64,000 bases of DNA from Alisma plantago-aquatica. Taxonomy: Eukaryota; Streptophyta; Magnoliopsida; Alismatales; Alismataceae. Positions within the stretch are counted from its first letter, which is position 1. Every line of letters starts with the position of its first letter. A model generated the notes under the pieces. The model was not told the DNA's origin. It saw nothing but the letters and a program-made list of their open reading frames with translations, and made no database searches. Made by a program: the position numbers and the translations under genes. The stretch is taken from positions 1,129,008,744 through 1,129,072,743 of the forward strand of contig OY856412.1 in NCBI GenBank assembly GCA_963693085.1. The letters run 5' to 3'. Of this stretch, positions 11,159 through 22,847 are shown one piece after another.

Positions 11159-14100
11159 CAGAACTTAAGTGGCAAGGAAATGTGCATACAAGAACACTTA
11201 CTAGCTCCAGCTCAATTGCGTCATCGACCCTCAGCTTCGAATCCTGATAGGCCTGGTGTGGCTAGGTATAAATCGGCTTCTTTAGCTTAGATGTAGATGC
11301 AGTTGGCAAGGAAAACTTAGCTTGCCTATATACAACGGGGTGAAGGCAGCAATCTGTCATTTTTAATTCAAGGAGATGAATCTATTGTAAGCTTGACATG
11401 GTAGTTTCTTGTAGCCGTAAGTGGAAAATTTTAAATCTGCTGCTACTCTTGAATTTCTTTTTTGGAGTGTACATTTTGTAAAAAAGATAGATCAAATCAT
11501 ATTCAAAACCTGTCAATTCCCAAAATCCCTTGGAAGGAGCATTCAATAACCCACAATAACTCAAACAAACTTCAGCTTTGTCAGATAGATCACCGCAACT
11601 ATAACATTCATACTAAAGAGGGAAACCCAAATTAGATCCACGAACTCAACAATTAAATCCATAGCATCACTAAATTTTGTGATCTGTTCTTGTCTTCAAC
11701 TTAGATTTCCATCACATTTTTTGCATCAAAATTTCACAAGATTCATCCGCCTGAATGACAGTTTATGAACGACCCAAATGATTGGATATAGTGAGAGTCA
11801 TGTAGTGCAGATATCCCATTGTTTGTCTAGACTTTATGGGCTTGCAAGGAGATATGTATATGAATATTTGAGCTCACTGTGGAAAGTAGAAGCTGCAATG
11901 GCTTTATATTCAGTCATGCCCTGTCAAATTAGAGATATACAAAAAAATCATTGAACAACATCTAACAATAGCCTAAAAAAACAATAGCCTAAACAAAGAA
12001 TCAACAAGATATGAGCATGAATTAAAATTCTGAACCCGAACCACATATAAATGAATTATTATTATAGAATAACTACAAGAGCTGCTTATAATAAATGCAA
12101 ATTGAATATATCTTCGATCATACTCATATTTTTTAAGTAGAGATTTGTAGAGGTTGGTAAATCTAGATAACATGCGACATAAAGTGGAAAAACATTCTAA
12201 GAAATCTTAATACAAGAACAAAACATATGCTGATTAGTCTAGTTCATGAAAATGTATGCACGAATACATATATTTTGGTAAAACTAAGTTTATGCATACA
12301 TTTTGACAAAACTAAGTTTCTACACTTAAAACTAAAACCATCTAAACTCAATCTAGAGAGTTAGAGCATGGATCTTCATACTAGCTTATCAAGAATGCTA
12401 TCTCCTATGAAAGATTCAAAAACATTCAGTGGCCCTAACAAGAATTTGAGCTAAGATGTGGCTAAAAATTTGAGAACGTCTTGTTATCAATGTTGCTCAA
12501 TGTCTAATCCAAGCAAGCTATGCCTATTTAAGTATGTCACAACAATCATTCTAATACATAATTAGATGAATAACATCAAATTTTTAACATATATCATCAA
12601 AATATTAGACACTGGTGAAGAGGAACTATATATCAACATCAGATTTTTAACATATATCATCAAATTATTAGTCGCTCGTGAAGAGGAACTATATATCAAC
12701 CTCTTAATAATGTGGTTTCATCATAATATCAGTGGGAAATCACAATACTTGACAGTAAAATGTCACAAGAGCTCAATAGTCTGCATTCAAGTTAATATGT
12801 AAATGGCATACCTCCTTGGGATCGCCAATGATGTACAATCTAATAGAGGATATCAGAGATAGTCATTTGCCATAACTTCAGTGAGAAATCGGTATCTGAA
12901 TAATCATCATAAATGTGTTGGTCATCCCTAAAGCTTCCTACTACCTAGTATGATCTATAGGACCCTTCCATTGAACATCATAAATCCTTAATATCTGTGT
13001 CAACCAAATTAGATGCAGTTAGAAATTATAATCAGGCTGGAGTATAGGAATTGATGCAACATAATAACATAATTAGGAGTTGGGATATAAAACATCACTA
13101 CTCTAGAAACTAGACTGAGAGGACAAGGGTCAGAAGTAGATCCTCTAGATATTCCATTATCAGATCCAACTAAAAATAGTGAATTAAAATGGGGTATAGT
13201 TCATGATCACTTAAATGAATTGCAAGCATTGTAGGAAAGGCAATAGCAACATCACCCAAATAGTTGCACTCATTCATTTGGATGATGATGACAATTTGTG
13301 AGGACAACAGATTCACCTAAAACATCCTTTAGACATTTCAAAAACATATGTAGAAGAGAAGAAAGTTCTTGTTTTGAACATTCTTACATAGTCATAGGAG
13401 ACATTCATCAGAATCACATCCCATTCAGGTGTCACTTGGCTACCTATTTATAGTACCAACAGGGCTGAATATCTAAGCATGGAGATGCCTGATTAATATG
13501 CTAAAATGGTTGAAATAAAACTTTTACAATTATAGTCATTAATGTAATATGAAGAGGAAGGAACATAGATCCTATGAAGCTCTGAAGCTGCTCAAGGAGC
13601 AGCTACAGAAAACACTACATATGGATTTTCATTGCTTGTATAGAAACTTTTGTTTTTATTGTTTGAGTATGGTAGATAGATATCCTTATTCTTTAAAATG
13701 ATGAAGAAAAAAGAAGAGAATAGACATGACTCTTATATTTTCCTAGTAAATACTTTATATAAGTGAAACCACCATTCATTAAGTTATGTAAAAGAAAATT
13801 TGAGTTTTTATGCTTTATATTCTGCACTTGGTTATACGGTGGACCTTCTACTTGTTAGTCCTTATTATATGATTTGAATTGTTTTTCAATAGACGTGAAA
13901 TAAATTTCACTAGCTTGGATTTTGAGTTACATTTAAGCAGCTAGTTTCCAATTATGAGTGCTATGATATATTAAGTTGATTGTGACCCAAAAGGTACAAA
14001 TGTTGGACGTTAGTATTAACCCAGAAAGCTATTGAATCTTCAGGTCCCTGTAATCATTACCCTATCATACAAGCATATTTTATAACACCGAGAGAAATAT

Positions 14101-14929
14101 TTCAACTAGTTTCAGCTTCAGCGAGGTGTATATATTAAAGTACATGAAAAAATAATAGTTATGGTCTGGTCATCCTAGCCTTGCTTACATATACATCAGA
14201 TGTCTTCCTCATTTGAAAACATCAAGGCACTACCAAGAGAAATAAAATATATATTCAGATCTCAGGAAAGATTTGGGAATTCTGGAAATAAGAAAAGGCC
14301 AAACTAGAATCATCTATGTAAGATTGTTGTTTGGAACTAGTGCATCATTGATCAACTCCATCTCTGTTCATACACTTCATATATAATTTAAAAACATAGT
14401 ATAACAGAAAAGAGCCTAATTCCAACCAAGCTTAAATGAATTCCTTCAAGTAAAACAACCAATTATCCAAGCTACATGCATGGCAAGATTTTCAAACTAG
14501 AGAATCAAACTTCCAAAACTCCAAATATCTCCAACTTATATACTGCATCACCACAAAAATGACTCACAATAGAAACTAATAGGGAACACCACGGTATGGA
14601 AAAAATATTGTATGAGAAGGTGTTTGCGAAATTGATAAATTTGACTATAAAATTAAAAGCACCTGCAGATATCAGAGACCCGATGTCTTGAAGGGTTGAG
14701 CTTGGGAATGGCATAATGCAGAAAAAGGGGCACATCCTACTATTGACACATCCAGAAAGTGCCAGGAGAGATTGAGGCCTGGATGAGGAAGATTGGTGGC
14801 ATGACATAATGTTGTTATCCAGAAATTTAGGGCAGATGTATAACAGGTTTCACATTCTTTGTATCTTGAAAAAAAGTCCTACAAAAAGCCCTCAAATGAA
14901 AGTCAAAATTAGTATTTTACTCTTAAATG
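11159..14929. other. CACTA-1 body, no gene established
   Basis: About 11159-11400 may be the 3' untranslated region of the STR9-like copy. At about 12574-12700 a 63-64-bp unit is duplicated in tandem (each copy contains GAAGAGGAACTATATATCAA). On the minus strand at 14505-14807 a 100-residue frame containing PFPSSTLQDIGSLISAG is followed by a CAGGTGC that could be a splice donor. I do not recognise a family. No TNP2-like or TNPA-like transposase was found. Confidence 0.5.
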
Positions 14930-15380
14930 GTCCTTACCATAGGAGCTACGGGCGTGGCATTCCCCTTGGGGACCATGAATATGGCTTACCTTGCCGTGAC
15001 TGTCATTGAGGAAGCTATAAGAGAGCTACGGACATGGCCGTTTCCTCACAGGGCTCTGCCGTTTTTGGATCTCCAGCCCACCAGTCCGTGAGTTGCTAGC
15101 ATATGGGAGGACGCTGGGCTGTGAGGGAGGAGATGAGGGTGAGAGGGAGAGAGTATGATCAGATCGAGGGTTGTTTGGAAGGGGGAGAGTGACCGCAAGA
15201 TGATGGGATGGGGGGGGGAGGCGGAGACGGAGTACAAGCAACACACGGTTCCGATTGGGGGAAGGGAGTGTTAACCGCGCCAATAGGGGCAAACGGAGTA
15301 GGCACGATAAACTTGAATTTTTTGGGGTGTTAGTTATTTGGAATAGGGAGGGGGAGAGGGATGAGGTGAGGGTTGGAAAG
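14930..15380. other. GC-rich, purine-rich block near the right end of CACTA-1
   Basis: Base composition changes sharply to G-rich on the plus strand (runs such as GAGGGAGGAGATGAGGG, and a run of G at 15213-15220). The open frames on the minus strand here are low-complexity Pro/Ser/Leu and unlikely to be genes. Its location just inside a terminus could mark a former promoter or first exon. Confidence 0.4.
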
Positions 15381-15546
15381 AAAATTGTGTCGTCAATGGA
15401 TATATGTAGTCAAGTTCATATTTATTAGAATTAACTACAATTTTTTATTTACATTTATATAATATGTAACAAAAAGAGTTTTTAGCTATAAATATAGTAT
15501 ATGTAGTTAGAATATATGTAGCTAAATCAACTTTTTTTTTGTAGTG
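15381..15546. repeat. CACTA-1 right terminal and sub-terminal repeats
   Basis: TGTAGTCAAG, TGTAGTTAG and TGTAGCTAAATC precede the terminal GTAGTG. The reverse complement starts CACTACAAAA and matches the left terminus at its first six bases. The target duplication ATA follows at 15547. Confidence 0.75.
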
Positions 15547-18500
15547 ATAGGACTTCTATCTACAAGACATGACAACCAATACACTCAACCTAAGCTATTA
15601 CTACTTCCCCAGCTGTTGTTCCTCCTCTGCAAAAAGGTCTCTACCGCCTCGTGCACGTCCACATAAAAATTTTGGATCCCATGGGGTGAGACAATTGTCC
15701 CAGCGAGATATATAACTCTCCGTCGACCATATTATTATCACAGATAAGAAATTATAAAACTGAGCAGATGTTCTTTTATATTAACAAGAAGGATTAATCA
15801 TTGTATGAATAGGACAAAGTAATATCTTTACTTAAGAAAATGATGCATTTATCCATGGTATAGAAATAAATCATATATCCACTTTAAAAGGAATGTAAAG
15901 AAACATATATAACACCTATCAACTAAGATGTATAACTGAAGTATGCATCAATTGATGTTTTCCGTATTCTATCCTTAAGCAAATACGCTACACGGCTGAT
16001 TACGTTTTAAAATCACACTTATGCCGTGAGGAGATGAAGTATATCGTTCATGCTCCAACCAACCACAAACTTCTCACAAGTCAGTACCATACAAGGTCAA
16101 TGGAAGAGCCGGTTGTAAAGACCTCTCCTATCTCAGTCAGTATGAGACCACACAGATTTAGTAGGACGTCTCGTTTCATCTATTGGTAGGACATATCGTG
16201 TCGCTACAATTAGCTATGCCGAGGTATAGAGGCATGTTCGTTATAGAGTTACAGCCGCACCATGCACTCTTTTAGGGGAACATCTGCTAACAACCGTCCC
16301 CAGTTATGAAATTACTAAGTCATGGCATATAGCCATACTCCGAGCCATGGGCCAGTTCACTGTGCTCAACATTGAGTCTATGACCATAGTCACACTTGAG
16401 CTAGGATATGGTATATAGCCAAATCCCCATTTATTTCGAGTTTGTAAGGGGATCGACTCACATATGGCCGTCCAAGCTTATGCCCCCACATATTCAAAAA
16501 TATGCACTCTGGGTTATACCGTGCTAAAAACCCGTTTCACCATTCAACGAATCCTGACACTGATGGATCTATGGTCATGGTAACATTTTATGATTCCTAA
16601 TGATATATTAAGTGTATTACAATATTCTTTTAATATCAAATAAGTTATAAGCATAAATCATAAACAAATTCTACAAAGAAATGTGTAAAACATCTATCAA
16701 GTACTATTCTAATCTTTAAAACACATTTATATACATAACACTTGGGATCTCAATCATTTATCACATACTGGGATTTCTCATCCCTTCACATCATCATCAT
16801 CATCATCATGATTACTAGATCTAGGTATTCAAACCCTTAGATCACCACATAGAATTGTTACCTCTTTAATAGGTAACTAATACCTCTAGGTCCTCGGACC
16901 AATGTATACATAATACTTGTTGCACAAGCATCATACATGGCTCACAAGGCCCATTTAAACATCTTGTCACCTTTCACTAGGCAACAACTATTCACATGGC
17001 TCACAAGGCCATTTAAACATCTTGTCACCTCTCACTAGGCATCAACTATCTTTTAGGTCATCAGACCACATAAACATAACACTTTTTATACAAGTATTCA
17101 ACATGTCTCACAAGGCTTATGCAATAAGAGAAATACAACCTTCCCATTATTAGGGTTAGGGTTTCCCTTTATAGCCGAATAGGGTTTCAAGTTCATATTA
17201 TTAATCCAAACCCTAATTCATTTCTCCACACATCTAGGAGCATACATTGATATCATAAGTATTCAATCATACTTATTTATTCTCATCATTTATCATTAAA
17301 AGATTATCAACACAAAGTATGAGTTTCTCTCTCATCCTCACTAGGATATTGATTACATCATACTTTTGGTTCAATCCTCCTCTTAAAGATTATTAGTTCA
17401 TGATTGACAATTCACATCATCTTTTATATTGTAATTAACACAACATGCAACATATGTCACTCAATCAATCACATATGATTGAAGTGTCCCTACCATATCG
17501 AGTATCAAGATGTGTGTACATTATCATATTCTTTATTTAATGTCATGCATCCATATTGGGCATGTGGTATAACCACATCACCATGTCATGTTTTAGGGTG
17601 TATCCCCTAATCATCATATCATGTACCCATATCAAATTGACTATCACTTAGTTCTTATCATCTTAACTTAGCTTCATATCGTGTATGAGCTAGGTGCTTG
17701 ACCCCATATCGGGTATAAGTTATATGCTTGGTGCCATATCGTGCACAAGGTGTGCACCATATCAGTCATAGAGTATATGTCTCATCATGTATCATTTAAG
17801 TGGTATATAATATACCATATCAGTCTCCCATCCAGGATTATCATATTGGGTCTCCATGTTGGGTAACATATCGGGTTACCATGTTAGGTAGACCCTTAGG
17901 CTCATAACCTATGTATACCTTCATGGATCAGCCCTATCATATAGTTACATGACAAGCTAGGTGTCTAATTGAATTCTCTTATCACAATCCATTACTCAAA
18001 GGATAGGGATATCAAATTTCAATCCATCACCTAGGGTTATCCACCATGTTAGGTAGAATGGGCCATATCGTGCATGAGGCATGAGTTGGACCTCATATTG
18101 TTCACAAGGTAGAAGTAGGTGTTCTGCTTATCATCAAGTAATATCAATCATATCATGCATGTAGTATCACTCACCTCTTATATCGGTTTACCCATCACCT
18201 TGGATTTCCAACTCTATGTTGTGTAGAGTGCTCACTATCTCTATATCGTGTAAGAGGTACAATCTTAGACTTGTATCGTGTATATGGTGTAAGTGGGTAT
18301 GTCCCACATCATTCATAAGACATGGCTCATATTGTGTTTGAGCTATCATCTATCTCCATATCGAGTTAACCCCAATCTTGGGTTTCATACTGGGTTTAAG
18401 GTATTTCAACCATATTGGGTTATACCATGTATTTGAATCCATATCTTATATTGTGCATAAGTGTATGCTCAATCAATCATATCGTGCAGAAGATGTGTGC

Positions 18501-20283
18501 TTCAAGATATTGTATACCTATTATGTACTACATGATCATATCGTGTAAGAGGTACTTGCATATCTTTCTCATATCGGGTTACCCAAACTAGGGTTTTAGC
18601 ATATCTACTTTTAGAAGTGTATACTTGATACTGTATCGTGCATGGAGTCCTTGTTTGACTTCCTATCATGCAAAAGGTGTATGATTAACACCATACCATG
18701 TTCAAGGTGTGAGCTTCGTCTCCATATCGACCAAAGAGATATACACTCATAAACATATTGTGCAAGTGATGTTTGTACATAACCATATCGGGTTATAGGT
18801 ACTAGTTTGTATGCTTGAACCCGATATCACTACATTAAGTGATACCATCATCTTCAAGCTCTAGAACTTCATTATAACTATTATAATACATGGAAAATAG
18901 GTCCAGCAACTACTAGAACTCACAATTTCATCAACTATTCAAGAAGATTTTGGAATTAAAAGTAGATCATTTAGTATAGCAAGTTAGGTGATGAATAATA
19001 ACATGATTGAGTTCACGTTATATAACCCACCTTATGAACAACTTCAAATCTCCAAGATCAAAAGATTTACATTCCTAAGGTTGAAGATGAACTTCTCCAA
19101 GGTCCAAGGCTCGTTCACAACTCCTCCATAGACAATAAATCACCATAGTTTAGAACTTGGTGAAGAAGGAAAGAGAGGAATTTCCATAACCCGAATTCCT
19201 ACTTCAACCAAGGTTGAAGATGACCAAAGCCTTACCTTAAGTTTGGTTCTTGAGTTCCCCTTGCTCCTTGAGATACTTTGCATGATATCTAAGGGGATAT
19301 CATGATATCTCCAAGGAAGATGGTTGTGGGGTTCGTAAACTTCCATAAGTAGTTGGAAGGTGAATTATATATATATACTTGAGTTCATGAGATAAAGTGT
19401 ATAAGAGGTGTCTTCACCTCATGCTACTAGATGACACGTGGACATGCATGGTTGACACATATCCATGCATGCACACATACATATATTTCTATGCAAGATT
19501 CTTGAGGATAATCTAGAGGTGATATTTTAGTCATCCTCTATATTGTTGGATAAGTTACCTCATCTTTATCTCATCAATAAGGAAAACCGATTCACTTTTT
19601 TCAAGGAGCTTGGAACTCGTCATGGGCCACCCCCTTGAGGTGCTTTTCCTGTCATGGACTTTTCCAAGGCTCAACAAACTGATAGGAGACTTCTACTATG
19701 GCTCCTTGGCTGATAGGGCTCCTACATCAAGTCTACAACTCGAGACAACACATATAAGGATTCACCTTCAACTCTTTCTTGGTCTTTTCATTACCAAGAG
19801 CATCATCACTCAAAGGTGATTCAAACATAGTGTCTCCTTCTTTCTATTTCCTCCAAAAGATACATATAGGGAGTAGGGTCACTCTATAGGTGGTAATTTG
19901 CACTTCTACCCTATATTTTGGGTAAATTACAAATTGTACCAAAATTGGTGCACAAAGTACTAGCATTGTTCAAACAAGTTGTAAATTGAGATTTAGGATT
20001 TCCATAAGTCACCACTTAGCATCATTCTCTCTCTTATGATACTAAAACACTTATAACACATTCAATATGTGACATATTGCAATGTAACCCCTCATCTTGG
20101 ATAAATTGCACATTTCACTCATTCTATCAAATAATGCACAACTAGTTTGCAATTAAGCTCAAACTTGATAATAACTTCATAAGAAGCCTTAATTACTTTA
20201 AAAAATATTAGAACCAGTTTGTAAGTAACTAACTTAATCAAAATTTCTAGGGTTAAGTCATAACCCAGGTCAGGGGTGTTACA
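15547..20283 (-). mobile_element. RT-B left LTR (3' LTR), second segment
   Basis: It continues the LTR begun at 3382. It aligns with 23190-26115, 35175-36013 and 43078-44058 of the right LTR. It ends GTGTTACA, so on the minus strand the LTR begins TGTAACACCCC and ends GGTCGTTACA, the usual TG...CA form. Without CACTA-1 this LTR is about 5074 bp. It contains a short CAT run (16791-16809) and the CATATCG array. No gene was recognised. Confidence 0.9.
17480..18830. repeat. Degenerate CATATCG-type interspersed array in RT-B left LTR
   Basis: About 25 copies of CATATCGTGnAnnAGGT or CATATCGGGTTAnC recur at irregular 20-60-bp steps, many followed by AGGTGT or AGGTA. The best copies lie at about 17686-17760, 18060-18110, 18240-18290 and 18478-18800. 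The right LTR has the same array at about 25100-26110 and 35205-35510. Confidence 0.8.
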
Positions 20284-22049
20284 ATTATAAACCCCTAACA
20301 AGGGTTTCATCCCCAAAATCCCGGATGAAGGAAGACAATTGTCATTCATGCATCATGTCATCAAGTCACCACATAACATCTTAATGTCATGGAGATGCCA
20401 TAGAACTTTGATCAACACAAAGTCCTTTTCATTGAATATCATCATAAGATCTGTCACACATGTCACATACTCAGCTGTCTTATCCATTGTTGACTGTGGG
20501 GTCAACTCTGTGTTAGGTAACACTTTCTAAGTTAGAAAAGTACTATTCATACTTCAAAATAATTTCAGCTGTCAAACCTTATTGATGTCAAGTTTATGTA
20601 GAGCATATACCCCTAAAATATGATCTCCATACTAGAGTTATCTCAAGGTTGGCCCTTCTAGGTAACCAAACATTATTCATCTTATCAAGAGTCATATCCT
20701 CACTTTTCCATTCCACCTAGAATTTCTTGGATACTAAAATTCCTTACCTTGGTATCCTTCACAGGTGTCAAAAAGACATCACATCTTCATCATTTCCATC
20801 TCTCTATTGTTAATACCAAAGTCAAACATATAAAAGGATCTTTCTTTTATCTTGGGACATTATATATTACATATCTTTATTATGGAACCAAAGTCCAAGA
20901 TGAACTGATACTTTTCTAAGTATCCATCAATTGGACACTTCTAACTCATGCACATCAAGTGTCATAAGACTCACTTGATTGCCATGTTCCTGAAAGGAAC
21001 TAATACAAAGAAACACATTTCTTTTATCACCCCATCATTACCCGTGGTTGTTCATCAAAGAGGAGACATTATCATCTCCTAAAATTGTTGCATGAACTTT
21101 CAACTGTTTGTGAGTCATCTACACTTTTTTCATCCTAGGTTCCTAGCCATCTGCATAGGAATTATATGGATGATTACATATCATCATTCCTTTCTTTGTA
21201 ATAGTCTAACATGTTTATGAACATTCTATAATTTTATCACATTTTCCATTTCCACATTTTGGAAAAAATCCTTACTATTCACACAAACTTTATCAAACAT
21301 GGATCATCTCCCTTGTTCTCTTTCTCTTATCATGAGGATTATACTTTGTACTTTCTCATACACAGATTGATCTAAGATCATCTCAGATTCCGATTTATTG
21401 TACTTGGGATGTGATAAAAATATCCATGCCATATTTCCAATTTCATTTTGCTCACTAGATTATCTCAAAATGACTACTTGATCAGAGTAATCAGAAAGAT
21501 AACAATCTAAGAGTTCCATACTTACCTTATCTTCAATAGTTGAATACTTGGCCAGGGTATATGAGTACTGAGATTAGGTAGTATGCACCTTGTTTAATAT
21601 CATATTCCTTACTTTTTATATCATCCAAAATATAGGACTTAACTTCCCTAGATTTTCTCCAGGCATCACTTCTACACCTCATCCTCTTTCACAAAGATAA
21701 AAGAAACTGTAAAGCATTTTAAAGAATACTGAACAAAATGTAAGTTCTCGCCTTCCTTATGTCATCATAGGGCTAATCAAAGGAAGATCAATGACAACTA
21801 CTTTTTCTTATACTTAATAGATAAAATCATGAAATGATATATCAGAATGACACTATTTCATCTGACCTGTCTCAACTTGTGGATTGATTACTACCTCAGG
21901 CTGATTCTTTTCATAGAATCTTGTATTGCCTATCTCCAACATTATGCTCTATTATTTGGTGCAGATGGACCTACTCAGGATGCCTGTCCACATCCTCGTG
22001 TGCCACTGCTAAACCATTTCCCTTGAGAGTCTTGTTGACTCTACCTCAG

Positions 22050-22715
22050 TGATTGGGTCATTCCCTTCATTCTGTTTGGATAAAAGGATATAATATGCCC
22101 AATCTATTTACACTTATAACACATCTTATAAGAATCCCATAGCCTTGTTGGCTTTATAACCGATGTAGAGGCTAAATCAAGAGTTCTAACTAGTGGAACA
22201 TCAGGTCCTTTTCCTTTTCTTGGTAGCCACTGCCCTGGTCCATTAGACATTGGTGGTATCAAAAACTTCCCCTTTTTAGAACTACTAGGCATCTGTTCCT
22301 GAGTTTGGATAGATCTTTTCTTAATCCCTACCTCATTATCCTTTTCTGGACAGTCTTTTATAAGAAGCCCTGGTTGCCTACACCTATAGAAAACTCTAAT
22401 TTTGTGTCGTAACCTAATTCTTTTGACATTTTCCATTGTTCTAACATAATAATGTTGATCACGAATCCTGCTAGAGCCCAAAATTTCATCATTGGGGGCT
22501 AGTAATCTAGGTTGTATTTCTTGTATCTGATCCTCAATATGCGCTTATGATGTCATAACCAATTCGGCGAGAGCATTAAAAATAGGTTTTTGTATCATGG
22601 TTGGATCAACATGGGGATTCTCAGGCAGTCGTTCTTCTCTCGCCTGATCCCTTGCACCTTCTCCTAGTGCAATAGCATTGCTTTCAGCAATGTGTTTCTT
22701 GTGTTCTTTAGACAT
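22050..22715 (-). pseudogene. RT-B gag remnant with two zinc knuckles
   Basis: Gag proteins coat the element RNA in a cytoplasmic particle. From ATG at 22715 (minus) the reading is MSKEHKKHIAESNAIALGEG, then a stop at 22545-22547. It is open again to a TAG at 22104-22106. Two CX2CX4HX4C motifs remain in damaged form. In FYRCRQPGLLIKDC the first Cys and the His are replaced. In CYKCK-stop-IGHIISFY a stop falls inside the knuckle and the last Cys is Tyr. An LTR/Ty3-like gag with tandem knuckles is the best fit. The usual capsid part upstream of the knuckles is short. It is non-functional. Confidence 0.7.
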
Positions 22716-22831
22716 CTTCAATCTTTACTCTATCTTCTACATAAGTAGAAGTCACTATAAGATGTACTGGAGGACACTAGAACAGACTCAACGCCTTAGT
22801 CCTATGTCTCTGTAGACTCAACGAACCTTAA

Positions 22832-22843
22832 GCTCTGATACCA
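22832..22843 (-). other. RT-B primer-binding site
   Basis: The minus strand reads TGGTATCAGAGC, complementary to the 3' end of plant initiator Met-tRNA. It lies 4 bases inside the LTR boundary at 22848 and fixes the element orientation. Confidence 0.9.
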
Positions 22844-22847
22844 AACT

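Larger units (their letters stand above)
3722..15546. mobile_element. CACTA-1, non-autonomous CACTA (En/Spm) DNA transposon carrying gene fragments
   Basis: The left end reads CACTACGAAAAATATGG. The right end reads GTAGTG after a T run, giving CACTACAAAAAAAAAAG on the minus strand. The 3-bp duplication ATA flanks it (3719-3721 and 15547-15549). The uninterrupted RT-B LTR at about 23175-23200 shows the same flanks without the insert. Sub-terminal TGTAG motifs at both ends are typical of the family. At 11.8 kb it has the size of an autonomous element, yet I find no TNP2-like or TNPA-like transposase. Instead it carries a cysteine desulfurase fragment (minus), two LINE fragments (minus), an STR9-like rhodanese pseudogene (plus) and unrecognised coding-like scraps. 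Movement would need a transposase supplied in trans. Confidence 0.9.
20284..22847 (-). mobile_element. RT-B internal region (gag only)
   Basis: This 2.56-kb region lies between the two LTRs. On the minus strand it starts with the primer-binding site (22832-22843) and a decayed gag. From about 22050 down to 20284 I see no protease, reverse transcriptase, RNase H or integrase. A full internal region would usually be 4-6 kb or more, so RT-B is a terminal-repeat-with-gag or LARD-type element. Confidence 0.8.

Noticed and set aside
14505..14807. 100-codon minus frame in CACTA-1 as a gene
   Set aside because: No family recognised and no supporting exon. Kept only as a remark.
17150..17220. Telomere-like AACCCTAA/TTAGGG stretches (also near 24780-24850)
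   Set aside because: They are single isolated motifs within the RT-B LTR, not tandem arrays.
22104..22481. A host zinc-knuckle protein gene
   Set aside because: It sits in the RT-B internal region directly after the primer-binding site, has stops and lost Cys/His residues, and fits a decayed gag.
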